Shown one piece after another: positions 11,244 through 22,083 of a stretch of DNA of 64,000 nucleotides. Each line of letters starts with the position of its first letter. Within the stretch, counting starts at the first letter, position 1. The stretch is from Rhyacophila brunnea. Its lineage: Eukaryota > Arthropoda > Insecta > Trichoptera > Rhyacophilidae. The stretch spans positions 248,001-312,000 of the forward strand of contig JAGYXB010001002.1 in assembly GCA_022495005.1 (NCBI GenBank), in the 5' to 3' direction. Made by a program: the position numbers and the translations under genes. The notes under the pieces were generated by a model, which was not told the DNA's origin, did not search any database, and worked only from the letters and a program-made list of their open reading frames with translations.

Positions 11244-11777
11244 CTATCTATAGTTCAAATACATAAATATTGGACGGAAAATTTTAGACGAATTGTGACC
11301 GTTTTCGCCCATTATTACAGCCGTTTCTTGCTCTATATAATCGTCAGAATCTCCATTTTTATGGGTGATATGATTTTTCGATGCTAATTCTAAATCCGGC
11401 ATTGCAATATCAAAATCCTTGTTTCTAACAGCCATATTAAAAATACCACTCAAAGCATTTGGCATATTTAAACTGTCTTCCATTACAAAAGCGTTTGATG
11501 TTTGAATAATCGCATTCTTTTGTTCGTTTGCAATAATTTCCGTCGCTTGTTTATTATAGGTTAGAAAATCATAATTATTTTCAACATTTCTTTGACTATC
11601 ATGGCCATATTTTTTGTTATACGCTACCCTATCTGTATTTTTGTGAATGCTGTTAATTATTTGTTCCAAATTATTAGTAAATTCCACGTTGTTGCCCTTA
11701 GAATTGAAGCGTTTGTCTTGATCTTGGATTTGCATTATTGGAACCTTTTCAGCGCATTTCGGCGTGATCATGTCCAT
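11244..11777 (-). CDS. Unrecognised 177-residue hydrophilic protein or terminal exon
   Basis: The longest intact frame in the window. It begins MDMITPKCAEKVPIMQIQDQ and ends IFRPIFMYLNYR. The frame is also open for 13 codons upstream of the ATG (to 11816), where an in-frame TAG follows; an acceptor-like AG lies there (AAATAG|TATGAA), so this could be the last exon of a spliced gene. The protein is polar, rich in Asn, Ile, Lys and Asp, with no signal peptide, membrane span or cysteine pattern. Residues 85-130 (IIANEQKNAIIQTSNAF then MEDSLNMPNALSGIF) look protein-like rather than like translated AT-rich DNA. I recognise no family. Confidence 0.45.
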   Translation of the reverse strand: MDMITPKCAEKVPIMQIQDQDKRFNSKGNNVEFTNNLEQIINSIHKNTDRVAYNKKYGHDSQRNVENNYDFLTYNKQATEIIANEQKNAIIQTSNAFVMEDSLNMPNALSGIFNMAVRNKDFDIAMPDLELASKNHITHKNGDSDDYIEQETAVIMGENGHNSSKIFRPIFMYLNYR

Positions 11778-11816
11778 TTCGTAAGGTTTATACGAAGCTT
11801 TTTTGATAAATTCATA

Positions 11817-12423
11817 CTATTTTATCCAAATAACTGTGAAAGTGTATGTATGTACAAAAAATAAATTATGTAACTAATATACTTAATTATTTTTTTTATT
11901 TGTACCTCTTTTATTAATGTAATGTATGTCTTTATTTAAAGTCTTTATTTAAATTCTTAAGAGATCTCAATCATACGTAATAATATAAATTCAATGAGCA
12001 AATATTTATGTTACTTAGAAATAGAACTTTATATAGTATTTTGTGAGAAAAAATGTATTATGTTCTTTTGCGTGTGAAAAGGTTTCCATAGTATGAAAAT
12101 GAGTCGTATTGTACAGAATTAAATTGTTTATTTTTTTTCATTGTTACTGCAGTACCATTTTCTCCGCTTTATATTCTACGCTTAACTTTTTTGTTCCGAC
12201 AATGCGATTTGTTCTATTTTGAAAGCTAAATGATCTTCAAGAGTAGACTGCTATAAAATAGACGCTTACTATTCAACTTGCTTATCACGGAATATTTAAA
12301 TAAATATTATTATAGATACTTTATTTATATGTTGTTCTAATAATAATATAATATAACTTATTTAACCACATCACATAGACCCAAAAAGATTGGACTCTTT
12401 CAATCTCTTTGCATAGACCCAAC
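11817..12423. other. AT-rich stretch without supported features
   Basis: No gene or repeat seen apart from homopolymer-rich AT tracts. Confidence 0.5.
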
Positions 12424-12655
12424 AAACTGAACGCCCCGCACCACACTCAATCGTGTTCGAACATATCATGAGGCTCTATGTTTAATGTGAAGCATAACAA
12501 ATTTTTACACCTGTATGTCTCAGGAGCAGATACCTAAAATTGAGATCATCCCGTACTCAAGTGTGTTTTGACTGAGTTTACAGATTATAATAATAAAAAG
12601 CGCCCATGGGAGAGAGGAGCACGGTGAACTAACAAAAATAAATGATTATCATTCA
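12424..12655 (+). repeat. Dispersed repeat C, copy 1
   Basis: Shares ordered blocks with the inverse complement of 27718-27890: CCCCGCAYCACAC at the left, GTACTCAAGTGTGKTTTGA in the middle, CCATGGGAGAG and AACAAAAATAA at the right. About 230 bp, non-coding. Ends are not sharply defined and the class is unknown. Confidence 0.6.
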
Positions 12656-12727
12656 TAACTACTATACAAAACTATTTAAAGAGATCTTCATATCTGCAAC
12701 GCTGCAATTTTTTTAAACGCAACAAAA

Positions 12728-13000
12728 CTGGTCTTTATGGTGACCAACTTGTGTATGTATTCTCTTTCGAAGCACTTTCTTGGACATTCTCAGATGATAT
12801 GGTTTGGATTTTGTAGTTCTCTGCCACATGAACATGTTAATAAAGTGAGTCTAAGATGAAAGATATTGGCAACAAATTCACCGTGACTAGTCAAAAATTG
12901 ACTGATGTTCAGGATTCAAAGCGGTTATCTCCAATCGTCTTTGAACATTTGGAAAAAATAAACGTGTGCCTACCCTTGGTGGAGGCATTCTACTGAGCTG
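12728..13000 (-). pseudogene. Decayed C-terminal end of a non-LTR retrotransposon ORF2
   Basis: Minus-strand translation gives SHGEFVANIFHLRLTLLTCS then CGRELQNPNHII, a stop in place of a likely Trp, and ECPRKCFEREY. The order T-HG-F ... C-CG---Q---HII-ECP is the cysteine/histidine segment that ends the RNase H-bearing ORF2 of I/R1/Jockey-type elements. An upstream stretch (RMPPPRVGTRLFFPNVQRR) is in another frame, so a frameshift separates the two. The copy is 5'-truncated and dead. Confidence 0.65.
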
Positions 13001-13450
13001 ACGATGATCGTTTACTATTAAAAACCATGTTGTTTTTATTCTTTTTACTTACTTGAATATTTGAGGTATAAAGTGGTTATATAACAGTGATCGAGTGGTG
13101 AGGTGAGGTGTCCGTAGAGACGTGTGTCTAAATCTAACTATTATAGGTAAATTACATTAAAATATAATCAGTTTGTTTCTTTATTTTGTATGATATCTGT
13201 TTATTGTCTATTTTCTCATAACGCAACATAGAACATATAGATCATATACATCATAGAACGCAAAAATAGTAGGCGGAGAAGGAGTCACCGTTCAACTATG
13301 TAAAGCGCTGCTTTATTTGTAGTTATAAGTTCAGCTCAGTCTAAATATCTAGCTCACCTAGTTCAGTACGGTTAACCTTGTCTGACCTCTGAAAATAGAT
13401 ACGCTGTATCCAGTAAAGATTCAAGTGAGTTATTTGATTGAACTAGTTAC
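13001..13450. other. AT-rich stretch without supported features
   Basis: Nothing identifiable. The last 8 bases (13443-13450, CTAGTTAC) are the left target duplication of the following hAT element. Confidence 0.5.
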
Positions 13451-14138
13451 TAGAGGTGGTAAAACTGGTCGATTTTGAAGACTAAGTATACTTACTACCA
13501 GTATAAAAAAATACTTAGTATCAAAACTTGTTCCAAAATACTTACTAGTATTTTGAATACTACATAGAGCGTTTGACGTTCGTATACGACATAAGTCTCA
13601 TACTAAACTGGAACTAAAACTTAACTCCATATTAGTATTTGAAATACCGGCTTCAATAGAATCGCTAAAAATACACTGAGCTAGTCTTTTCGAAATTTCC
13701 CATGTATTATAAAATTTTAAACACATTTTAAATTTATGAGTTGTTTTTATGTTACATGTTATAATACTCTTGTTAACATAAAATGAATAACAATGACTTT
13801 TTTATTGTAAGCTGCGTCACCTCAGTCACTCACCATATTTCCGAGGGAATAATATGCTGCTACAGAAAATTTATGACCTATTTTTTTCATACATAAGATG
13901 ATGTAATTTGCATGCATAGACTAATAAATTAAAATATAATAATTGTATTCGAGTGCTATCTTGCTCGCGCGCATTTAATGTCAATAGTATTGAGAGTCTA
14001 CTAACTAGCCAGCGACTCGCGATGATATCATCACAAGTTTTTTGGAACAAGTTTATTGGGCAACACGTACTGAGTATGGATAGTTTCACCCGATACTTGA
14101 GTACACAAACTGGTGAGAGTATTTTCAACTCACCTCTA
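13451..14138. mobile_element. Non-autonomous hAT element, 688 bp, TSD CTAGTTAC
   Basis: Perfect 8 bp direct repeats CTAGTTAC flank the unit at 13443-13450 and 14139-14146. They fit the nTnnnnAn consensus of Ac-group hATs. Both termini begin TAGAGGTG, and subterminal AAACTGGT/ACCAGTTT are inverted. The left subterminal region carries several AATACTTA-like repeats, possible transposase binding sites. The open frames inside on either strand are short and not transposase-like. The exact duplication indicates a fairly recent insertion. Confidence 0.88.
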
Positions 14139-14146
14139 CTAGTTAC

Positions 14147-15059
14147 TAAGGTACATGATGAGGTTTATTGAGGGGGTAGGTTGCTGTATAGTGTCAAGTA
14201 CCTCGCTAATATATTATGTTCAGACAGGTTGCATACGAATGTACAGATATGATATTTTACGGGTCATTATGAAAGGAAACACTTGTGAACATTTAGATAG
14301 TTTGAATTTTGTATAAAGTAAATGTTACTTTATACTTCTGGTGATAAGTACACAGCAGTAAATACAGGTTTTTAATGATTAAATTGGTAAGTATATGATC
14401 TTTTTACTTTGACACTTAAGAACCGACGTGTGTCATCTTATCTCTGACGTTTCCGTACTGGTTATATGCTATTTTTAAAGCATAGACATGTCAATTATAT
14501 GGAGTTAAGTAAAATCTCTGTACAAATTATATAAAATTCGCATTGTACTATTTCATTGAAAAATATAATAAATCTTATTAACTTTGGTCGGTAAAGGTTG
14601 CATGAATAAAATACCCAGTAAAATACAAACTATTGCAAGAGTAAATAATACCAAACAAGTAAATGTAGTATTATGCACTTATAGAAGGAAAGTGAGAGAC
14701 ATTTCTCTCGTGTTATTTCTGTAGAGAATTTTCAGAGCAAGGCTTTCTTCGTGAGTAACCCGACCTCAATGCACAAAGATCGTACCGCCGATGCATATCT
14801 AACGTCTCTCACGTTATGAATACTGTGTATTCCGTAAGTATATCGTACCGTTACCTACATTACATGGCATTTGAATAGGGTTGATACTAAAAAAATCTAA
14901 GAATAGTAACTATTTAATTTAAAAAAAACTGTCTAAAATCTGCGTTTATACAAATATTAGTCAGATATAATAATTACTCATGACACATCGGGGATTAGGT
15001 AGAAACCGACTTCTGGTGATTTCAAATTCAATACTTAGAGATAGCTCTTTGGCGGTTTG
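14147..15059. other. AT-rich stretch, one short palindrome
   Basis: No gene seen. GTGAGAGAC (about 14691) and its inverse GTCTCTCAC (about 14806) bracket a 115 bp segment of higher GC. This may be a small foldback but is too short to classify. Confidence 0.45.
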
Positions 15060-15262
15060 TAGATAGATGAAGGTCGAACAAATCACGTCTGGGTCACCAC
15101 TTTGTCGGTGGATGATGTGGTGGCAGGTAAGTTCATAGAAGCAACGATGTAGATGGATGTGTTGTGATGCCTAGTACAGATAGTTACAATTGTAGGAGAT
15201 GTGATCGAGATCTGTTGTGTTGATGATATTAATGAACTAAGAAACTTGATCCAAGTGGAATA
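15060..15262 (+). pseudogene. Decayed coding-like segment of unknown origin
   Basis: A plus-strand frame reads IDEGRTNHVWVTTLSVDDVV then AGKFIEATM, two stops, and LVQIVTIVGDVIEICCVDD then INELRNLIQVE. It is mostly open and protein-like apart from two in-frame stops. A perfect donor consensus CAG|GTAAGT occurs inside it (about 15126), so the first part could instead be a true exon. I lean towards a decayed element or pseudogene and do not recognise the family. Confidence 0.3.
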
Positions 15263-15421
15263 ACGATTGACTATGTCAAGTGAAGAATTCGTGACAATAG
15301 TAGTGCATAGTGCATTGTCTTTCCAAATTATCCAAATGCAGTACATATATTACAAGAGATTTTGACGCAATTACATATCTTTATCATAATCATCATAATC
15401 ATAATTACATACAGACCCTAC

Positions 15422-15881
15422 CAGTAGCGGCTCGACGACTTTCTAGGTAGTGAGGTTTGGCCATATACATATACATACCTATCTACTTTCTCATATTATA
15501 CATTATACCTATACCAAGCTACATATTATAAAAAATATGATTATCTGAGTCGTTACTTAATCACATCTAAAAAGCGTGCTTAAAAATAATAATTTAATTA
15601 ACAATAATAATTATCATAGCGTCATCAGTTTTGAACAACGACATACAGCGAACATTTTCACTCACCTAGGGGTTATTTGATGAGATTAGATGAGAGTTAT
15701 TTGAGAGGATGGGACTGAGTGACTAAATATCTCTATAAAATTATTCATAGATAAATAGTTCATTTAATCATGTAATTAAGTAGGTATATTATGACAATGA
15801 TACAAATATCGGGCATGCATTTTTGAGATGATAAAGATGTGGGGATGGTCCCTACGAACCCTTAAAGAAGAGCCGCCCCTG
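15422..15881. mobile_element. Non-autonomous hAT element, 460 bp, TSD GACCCTAC
   Basis: Direct repeats GACCCTAC (15414-15421 and 15882-15889) are exact. The left end is CAGTAGCGGCTCG and the inverted right end CAGGGGCGGCTCTTC, giving an imperfect terminal inverted repeat of about 13 bp. The interior is AT-rich and has no transposase. The short frames that cross the right end (on both strands at 15776-16058) are by-products of this element. Confidence 0.87.
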
Positions 15882-15889
15882 GACCCTAC

Positions 15890-18209
15890 TGATCTAGTTA
15901 TGATTGAAGAAATACTGATGAATATTATCGCTATAGGTATATATAGACAACAAAACATTGATATTATAGTGTGTCACTCATTTAATGCTGAGTGGTATGA
16001 TTGCTACAAATCTGTTTACATTATTTTATCTTATAATAATTACTATAAATATTTTTAGGTAAATAAAATCTATTTGTCTTACGAAGGCAGATTTTAACTA
16101 ATCTTCTAGTAAGAAGTCTTCGCCACAGATGGGTCCTGATGACGTGAAAGTAATATTTTTAATCACTTAATTTTTTTTTTTATTATTTTTATTATTTTTT
16201 AAATCTAACTCTCACACATTTGTTAAAATTGTATTTAACAGTGGCGAAAACTCCATACGAGGCAATTATTTAAAACCTATTTATTTTTAATTGTCTAATA
16301 ATATATTTAAATAATAACTTCATTATTTTATATTCTTCAAAAAATATATTTTTCCAATAACATCTGTATGCAAGTATGTATTATAATAATGGATTGTTGA
16401 CTTTGTCAACCTGATGGCACGTAGCAATTCCGCTAATGCGTAATGAGCTATAACGCAACGTCTAACAAAACCAAAGGCTTCAATTAATGTGGTACATTTA
16501 ACAAATACAACACTATATACAAACGTTTTCACGCGTATTGTAAAAATACATGCACACAATGTCAAAACTTGAGGCTATAGATATAAAAGTCTTAAATATT
16601 TTGTATGTATCAATATTGTTTTTTGCGCTAGATCCGATAGGCAGTGGTAGCTTTGACAAAATGCAGAACTATCGAGACAGTAGAACAATTATCTAGCACA
16701 AATTCGATTTGGGGTTGAGCATTACTTTGTTATATATATTTTTGTGCTTTTTGCCTTTTTCGTAAAACATCTATTATAAAAAGGTAAAATATAATACATT
16801 TTGTTCAATAAAATACTGAAGGTAAATTAAATTCAAATTCATGTCCTGTAAAAATGGCAGTTTTAGAATATCCTTTCAGATACCTACCACAGTCTACCTA
16901 CCTTCAACAGGCACCCTTCGCTACTAGTGTTCTTAAACTATATGATAACTAAACATGGTTGATTTCTTACGTTAAGTAATAAAGACATTCAACCCTTGTT
17001 TGAACATTGCAGTGCTTATATGTACTTCACTTATCAGAGAAAATTGAAAACTGCTCCTGAACATTGTCGCATCGGTTCAAATGTCTCTGTACATTCAATT
17101 GAACGCGACTTTTGAAATAGGCTACTAGACTAACGCAGATACATTGTGAAATTTAAAACATATGACTTGTTATGAATATAACGATATTTGTATTCGAAAA
17201 GAAATAACATAAAAATACAATTGATATTTCAGAAATATATATTTATATTAAGATATATTACAGAAATTGATATTACTGCCCTTCAAAGCGTCAAGTGAAC
17301 CCAAAACACCAACCACATTATCTAGCTGTTTATAGAGTAATTATTTTCTTGTGATCTGAGAATTACTCACCTATCTGAATTAACCGTCAGTCAATATATG
17401 CCATGACCTTCAATCCAGTCAATGCCAAAGCAAGATCATAGGACTCAATATGCCCTGTAATCCGCGGACCAAAAAATTAAATTTGATCATTGAATTGATT
17501 TACTTATTTATTGAAAAATAATATGCTGAATATGGTAAATACACAGTGGGTAATTAAATAAATACACGATAATTGGTAACGAAAGTGATTCATGAATTAT
17601 TTAACTAGGTATCTATTTTATGTACTAATAAAAATAAAATAACATATACTTATTTAACAAAACTTAAACGTAAACCAACTATAAAAATAATTATCGTAAA
17701 TCAATCATGTATATACTATACAAGAATATTTTAACAAATTGTTGCGATGTAAAGCTTCTTGAATTATTGTCGTCTCGTCTCATAAGCCCGTGACGAAGAA
17801 CCTGTTGGATATGAAGATTAATAATTATAAACATACAAAAAATTTATTCAATGGATTTGCAGATTGCATTCTTTATTGAACACGTATGATTTTAAAAAAA
17901 TGCCTTTTAGAAATAATTAAAAGCCACTCGGATACATACTGTTATGAAATTTCGGCGTGACAAATGATTGCATCAGTAGATTAATTGGCAAAGCGATGGT
18001 TATAAATTAAAGTTCCATTTGGAAGAAATATTGGGAAAAAGCTCTATTTTCGTATATTCCAAATTATGTATTAAGTAAAATTGCCAGACATTTAAATATT
18101 AGTTAATGTGTGTGCCTAGCTACATTTTCTTTGATACTATCCGAAAAAATAACCGTAGTCCTTTATAACAATGAACGTTTTGGACACTTTTTTTTAATAC
18201 TCGGATGCT
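15890..18209. other. AT-rich stretch without supported genes
   Basis: About 2.3 kb with only chance frames, including an 80-codon minus-strand frame at 16323-16565. CAGTGGTAGC at 16632 and GCTACTAGTG near 16927 look like hAT-type ends but have no matching flanks. Confidence 0.5.
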
Positions 18210-18392
18210 TCATGCCTTTTGTAAAAAAAAACGTAATGAAAACCTTTCAGATCGGTAATCTCCGCGATTTATTACCTTTTGCGCGACATAAAAACCCACC
18301 AATAAGGCAACAATTGTTATTGCGAATGTTAATTTTGGCGGGAACGTCTGCGATGAAACATAAACATCGCTGTTTAAGCATAAATCACTCAA
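18210..18392 (-). CDS. Doubtful frame with one membrane-span-like segment
   Basis: The minus-strand frame contains LTFAITIVALLVGFYVAQK, a convincing hydrophobic helix followed by basic residues, and a weak donor, AAAG|GTAATA. The opposite strand is also open for 101 codons over 18110-18415, so at most one of the two can be real and perhaps neither is. Nothing is recognised by family. Confidence 0.2.
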   Translation of the reverse strand: MSDLCLNSDVYVSSQTFPPKLTFAITIVALLVGFYVAQKVINRGDYRSERFSLRFFLQKA

Positions 18393-18689
18393 AACCGGAG
18401 TACCAGAGTAAATAAATGGGGTGACTGAAAATCAGATGAGTGGACAGGGTTACCATAACACCCCTGAATTTCCCATATTAAAGATGTTTGTAGAAAATAA
18501 TTTAAACGTGAAAAATTACATTATAAAAGTAGCGTCCACGCGTGGTAGAAGTACAATTTAATAATGTCAATTAATAATATTAACGATTTCAAAAAGTATG
18601 AATAAATTCATGATCTCTCAGAAAAGTGTATTTTCATTATGTGTTTGCATCAATTATAGTTGCAAAACTCCAACCGAAAAAACGTTTTT

Positions 18690-19373
18690 TTTCGGTTCGG
18701 TACATATTCAAACATGCGCGTTAACATGATCTTACTCCCAACTTCAGATTTATAGTTTGTCAATCTATGTTGTAGCCTAACCACTGGAAAATGCCAATAG
18801 AAATGGCGTATTTCAAAAAAATACTACCTTATTCTTAGGTCAATAATTATTATAAAGCAATCATTATTCGTAGGATGTTTTATCACATTTGAATGGTCAA
18901 AGACATAACTTATAATAAGTATCTTTAGAATTATATTCAAATGTTGCAATCTTGCCCATTTTTTGAATAATAAAATGCCTAATTTTTGTCAAATTTGGGA
19001 TCACAGAGATTATAAATATAATTATTTATCGTAAATAGTTTACTATAATAATGTCGACATAAATTTTACTTATAGTTTTATAAATACGTTTAAAAATTAA
19101 TATATCTAAAAAATCTTAACACCATTGCACATGGATGTACTGAAATATGACTATATTCTAAAACATTAGATCGAGAGGTTTAAAAGAATACTATTTTATG
19201 TAATAAAAATACTTTATGCAGTCATCAAATGTTTAAAATAAATAATTATAAATGATAAAGAGGCTTCAAAATTATATAAATAGATTATTTACAACATTTA
19301 AGGAATGTTCAGGCTAATGCTTTGAAAATAACAAAAAAATCTCCATTTTGACCTTCGTTGGGCATATGGGCCC
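18690..19373 (+). mobile_element. Single arm of the 1.39 kb foldback family
   Basis: Homologous along its length to the right arms at 25960-26654 and 41970-42663, from GGTACATATTCAAACATGCG through AATGGCGTATTTCAAAAAAA to GGCATATGGGCCC. It ends at TTAA (19374-19377), as the right ends of the other two copies do. The left arm is absent except for a short centre-like hairpin, CCGAAAAAA/TTTTTTCGG, near 18674-18696. It is more diverged than the other copies, so it is probably older or degraded by arm deletion. Confidence 0.8.
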
Positions 19374-19377
19374 TTAA

Positions 19378-20430
19378 GAATTTGTAAAAATGGGTTAGGA
19401 AGCGTCGTAAGCGAAATGCATATGCGATTAACTGCAACACTTCAGAGAGGTATGCAACATGAGTTTTTTCATATATTATATGCGATCGCGCAACAAAGAC
19501 CCAAACTCTTTCGCATGCTAATTTAAGTGTCTCATAGATAAATAGCTTATGTGTTACGTACAGACAAATATGTAATACAATTATTAATAAATTAACACTA
19601 AATAGTTAAGTTGCCGTTTTTATTGTATTTTACTTAAATACATTCGGGCGTGTGTCGCATACCTACATTTTTGCAAAAAGGATTTTTTAAAGTCTACAAA
19701 TCATAAAAAAAACTATGTGTTAACGTGGCAACGGAATGCGCTCTTTTTAATGTTTATTTAAACTGAGAGAATTATAAACACGGGGGAAGGGAAATAAAAC
19801 CTTGTAGTATGGCAACCCAGAACAATATTGTGTTCGCGAAAGCACGCGTTGGAATGAGTGGGTATGTGGTCGGGCAGATTACGCGGGAATTAAGGCAGAA
19901 GCGGCATACCGCGATTTCTATACAGCCACCCCGTGGATTACTTTCGCTTTTTTTGTCTAAATCGTCGGATATATTATTGTATAGTGGTCGAAAATGGAAC
20001 CTCCATTTTTTTTTTGTAACTTTTAGTGAAATAATATAAAGCGAGGTTGGCTCCAGAAATCATCTCTAATCCTCGATGTATGTCTCAACTTCAAGAACGA
20101 TATGTTTCTTTCAACAGTCTTCCAACTTTCCTTTTCCCATTTACTAGAAGTCTCTTTACTAGCATAATGAGGCGAATTCGGGATAAATAATTTTTAATAC
20201 CTGCCACACAAAGACTAGCGACTAAAAATACAACTATAAAAGTAATTAGGTGACTTCCGCCGGATGGGCCAAGTGGGAAGGTATTGTCGGTCTTTCTCTT
20301 TAGGTCGGGAGAACTTGGCCAGCTAGTCAGAACAAATGTGAAGAATGTGATTAGCCAACTATAGCCTCCAGTAGGTTTAATGGTTGCAAATAGTAATTGC
20401 TATTAAGTTTGTTAATTTTATATATAGTTT
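19378..20430. other. Stretch with one doubtful small frame
   Basis: A 76-codon plus-strand frame at 19809-20039 starts MATQNNIVFAKARVGMSGYV and has higher GC and protein-like composition in its first 50 codons. No homologue is recognised and no splice context is clear. I see no other features. Confidence 0.35.
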
Positions 20431-20545
20431 GGACATTTTGAAAATGTGCGTCTGAAGCAGACGAAACCGGTCCAGATATAATTGATAAAAGTGGAATAAG
20501 TACGGTAAATATTTGCATTTTATTAAATTGAATTAATAATACAAT
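20430..20545 (+). repeat. Retroelement-like repeat H with CTGA...GAAAC motif, copy 1
   Basis: CGTCTGAAGCAGACGAAACC at 20449-20468, followed by GGTCC and a tail containing AAGTGGAATAAGTACGG. Related copies lie at 46235-46300 (minus) and 55863-55950. The CTGA...GAAAC layout recalls hammerhead ribozyme cores found in Penelope-like and other small retroelements. Here the CUGANGA box is incomplete, so activity is not expected. Confidence 0.5.
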
Positions 20546-20559
20546 AGTCGAATCATAGA

Positions 20560-20980
20560 CTCTGAAGGCAAGGGAGCGGAAGGCTATTGATGCCTTTGAG
20601 ATGTGTTATTGGCGCTAAATGCTTCGTATTTCTTGGACAGAACACAAATGAAGAATTAGTCAAACATTCAGAGACTGCGGATAAAGGAACGGCTCTCGAC
20701 AATATGTCTGAGACGAATTCTGCAGTTTTTTGGACATACTGTCCGGTGCGAACCGGACAACCTGGACAGACTCGTGGTTTTGGGTGACTTCCAAGGAAAG
20801 CAAAGCAGAGGAAGAGCGTCTGCACGCTGGAGCGACTAAGTGAAAGAGCTCACTGGCACCATTCATTCTGCCCTGAGAAGCGGAAGATCGAGAAGGATAG
20901 AAAGTCTTGGTCGCTCAAATGATGGCAAAAGTAAAAAGTGGTCACGATCCTCAGCCATGAGTGTACGACCATGAAGAGAA
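20560..20980 (+). pseudogene. Decayed non-LTR reverse-transcriptase C terminus (family A)
   Basis: In one frame KAIDAFEMCYWR, stop, MLRISWTEHK, stop. Further on in other frames come NLDRLVVLGDFQGKQSRGRA then SARWSD and VKELTGTIHSAL. This is the order (KAIDAFEMW-RRMLRISW ... N--L---G-V-GKRSRGR---RW-D ... L-G) seen at the C-terminal end of the endonuclease/reverse-transcriptase proteins widespread in Lepidoptera. Several stops and frameshifts show it is dead. The overlapping frames on both strands at 20553-20866 are shadows of it. Confidence 0.75.
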
Positions 20981-21282
20981 TAATACAATGCATTTCCAGC
21001 ATTGAAAGTTAGCACAATAAAAGAAACAAAATAATAAAAATAAATGTAATTATAGAGCTTCGGGGCTTATTTTCTTTTTTTCCATAATATATTATAGAGC
21101 AGTAATTCTAATTTTATTGAATTATTATTAAATTAAAAAATATATGTATAATGAAAAACGTGTTAAACTTGTAAATATTTGATTTAGTTTGTTTCTGGTT
21201 TCAGTAGGTATCTAGAACCATACTATTTTAAAAAAACTCACATATTTAAAATATTAAAAAAAAAAATGTTCCATCTTTAGCA

Positions 21283-21575
21283 CTAAGATATTGTAACGTT
21301 AAAATAAAAATGTATTTTAAATGAGTTATACGTTACAAAAATGTTGCGATTTCCACTTGGAGCACTGTACACTTTTGGGATTAAAAAACCGATTTTTTTT
21401 GTTTGAGAGAGCAGAATGGGAGGTGGTAGGGTGGCCTCGGTAGCGGCATGTTTATCATAAAGCTTCGTCGGAATCACTTGCTCGGCGGCCGCTGCGGTCT
21501 GTTGGACATTAATCAAGTGGACTGCTTTATGCAAATAACGCGACGCTTGACGCCCCTGTTGGACCCAATAGCTGG
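21283..21575 (-). CDS. Unrecognised GC-rich candidate exon
   Basis: On the minus strand an acceptor-like AAACTCAG at 21576 leads into SYWVQQGRQASRYLHKAVHL, then INVQQTAAAAEQVIPTKLYD, KHAATEATLPPPILLSQT and a less convincing AT-rich end before TAG at 21283. The first 65 codons are much richer in GC than the surroundings and have balanced protein-like composition (Ala/Gln-rich, mixed charge), which argues for present or past coding. No in-frame ATG starts it, consistent with an internal or terminal exon or with a truncated element. I do not recognise the family. Confidence 0.4.
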
Positions 21576-22083
21576 CTGAGTTTATATGATACTATACAAG
21601 GGATGACTTTGTAATGTATCTACCTACTTAATGAAATGAAATTTTTACGATACCGTAACCCCAGGTCTATCTTATCTTATGAAACAATTTATTGGCTGTG
21701 CGTGAATCGAAATTCAAACTGGAATCAAGTAGGTACCTATATTATCATTATTCGATGTGTATACTTATGGTGATAAACAACTCAATCCGTGTCAGCATAT
21801 TGATCGGCAATAATAAATATATTACCGAAATTACAAATTCTCTAATAATATCCATTTTCCGGAGTGTCCAATTATTGTAAACTCAGTACATAGCTTACTG
21901 TATATTATTTCCGCGATATCCATTTTTCCAAATAATCAACGATATCCGATGACACAAACTCCACTCAATTATATTCATTATTTCCTAAATATTTTTTTCA
22001 TGATACTCGTATTATTTTTATTGTGAGTACATCAATAAATAACGGATTCATTCGACATGTCACTCGAATATAAGTTCTCGGTC
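21576..22083. other. AT-rich stretch without supported features
   Basis: Nothing identifiable. A 62-codon plus-strand frame at 21692-21880 looks random. Confidence 0.5.

Noticed and set aside
16632..16928. CAGTGGTAGC ... GCTACTAGTG resembling a 300 bp hAT MITE
   Set aside because: The putative ends are imperfect and the flanks do not match (CCGATAGG against TTCTTAAA), so no target duplication supports it.
20553..20866. Overlapping frames on both strands as host genes
   Set aside because: They are shadows of a decayed reverse-transcriptase C terminus read on the plus strand.
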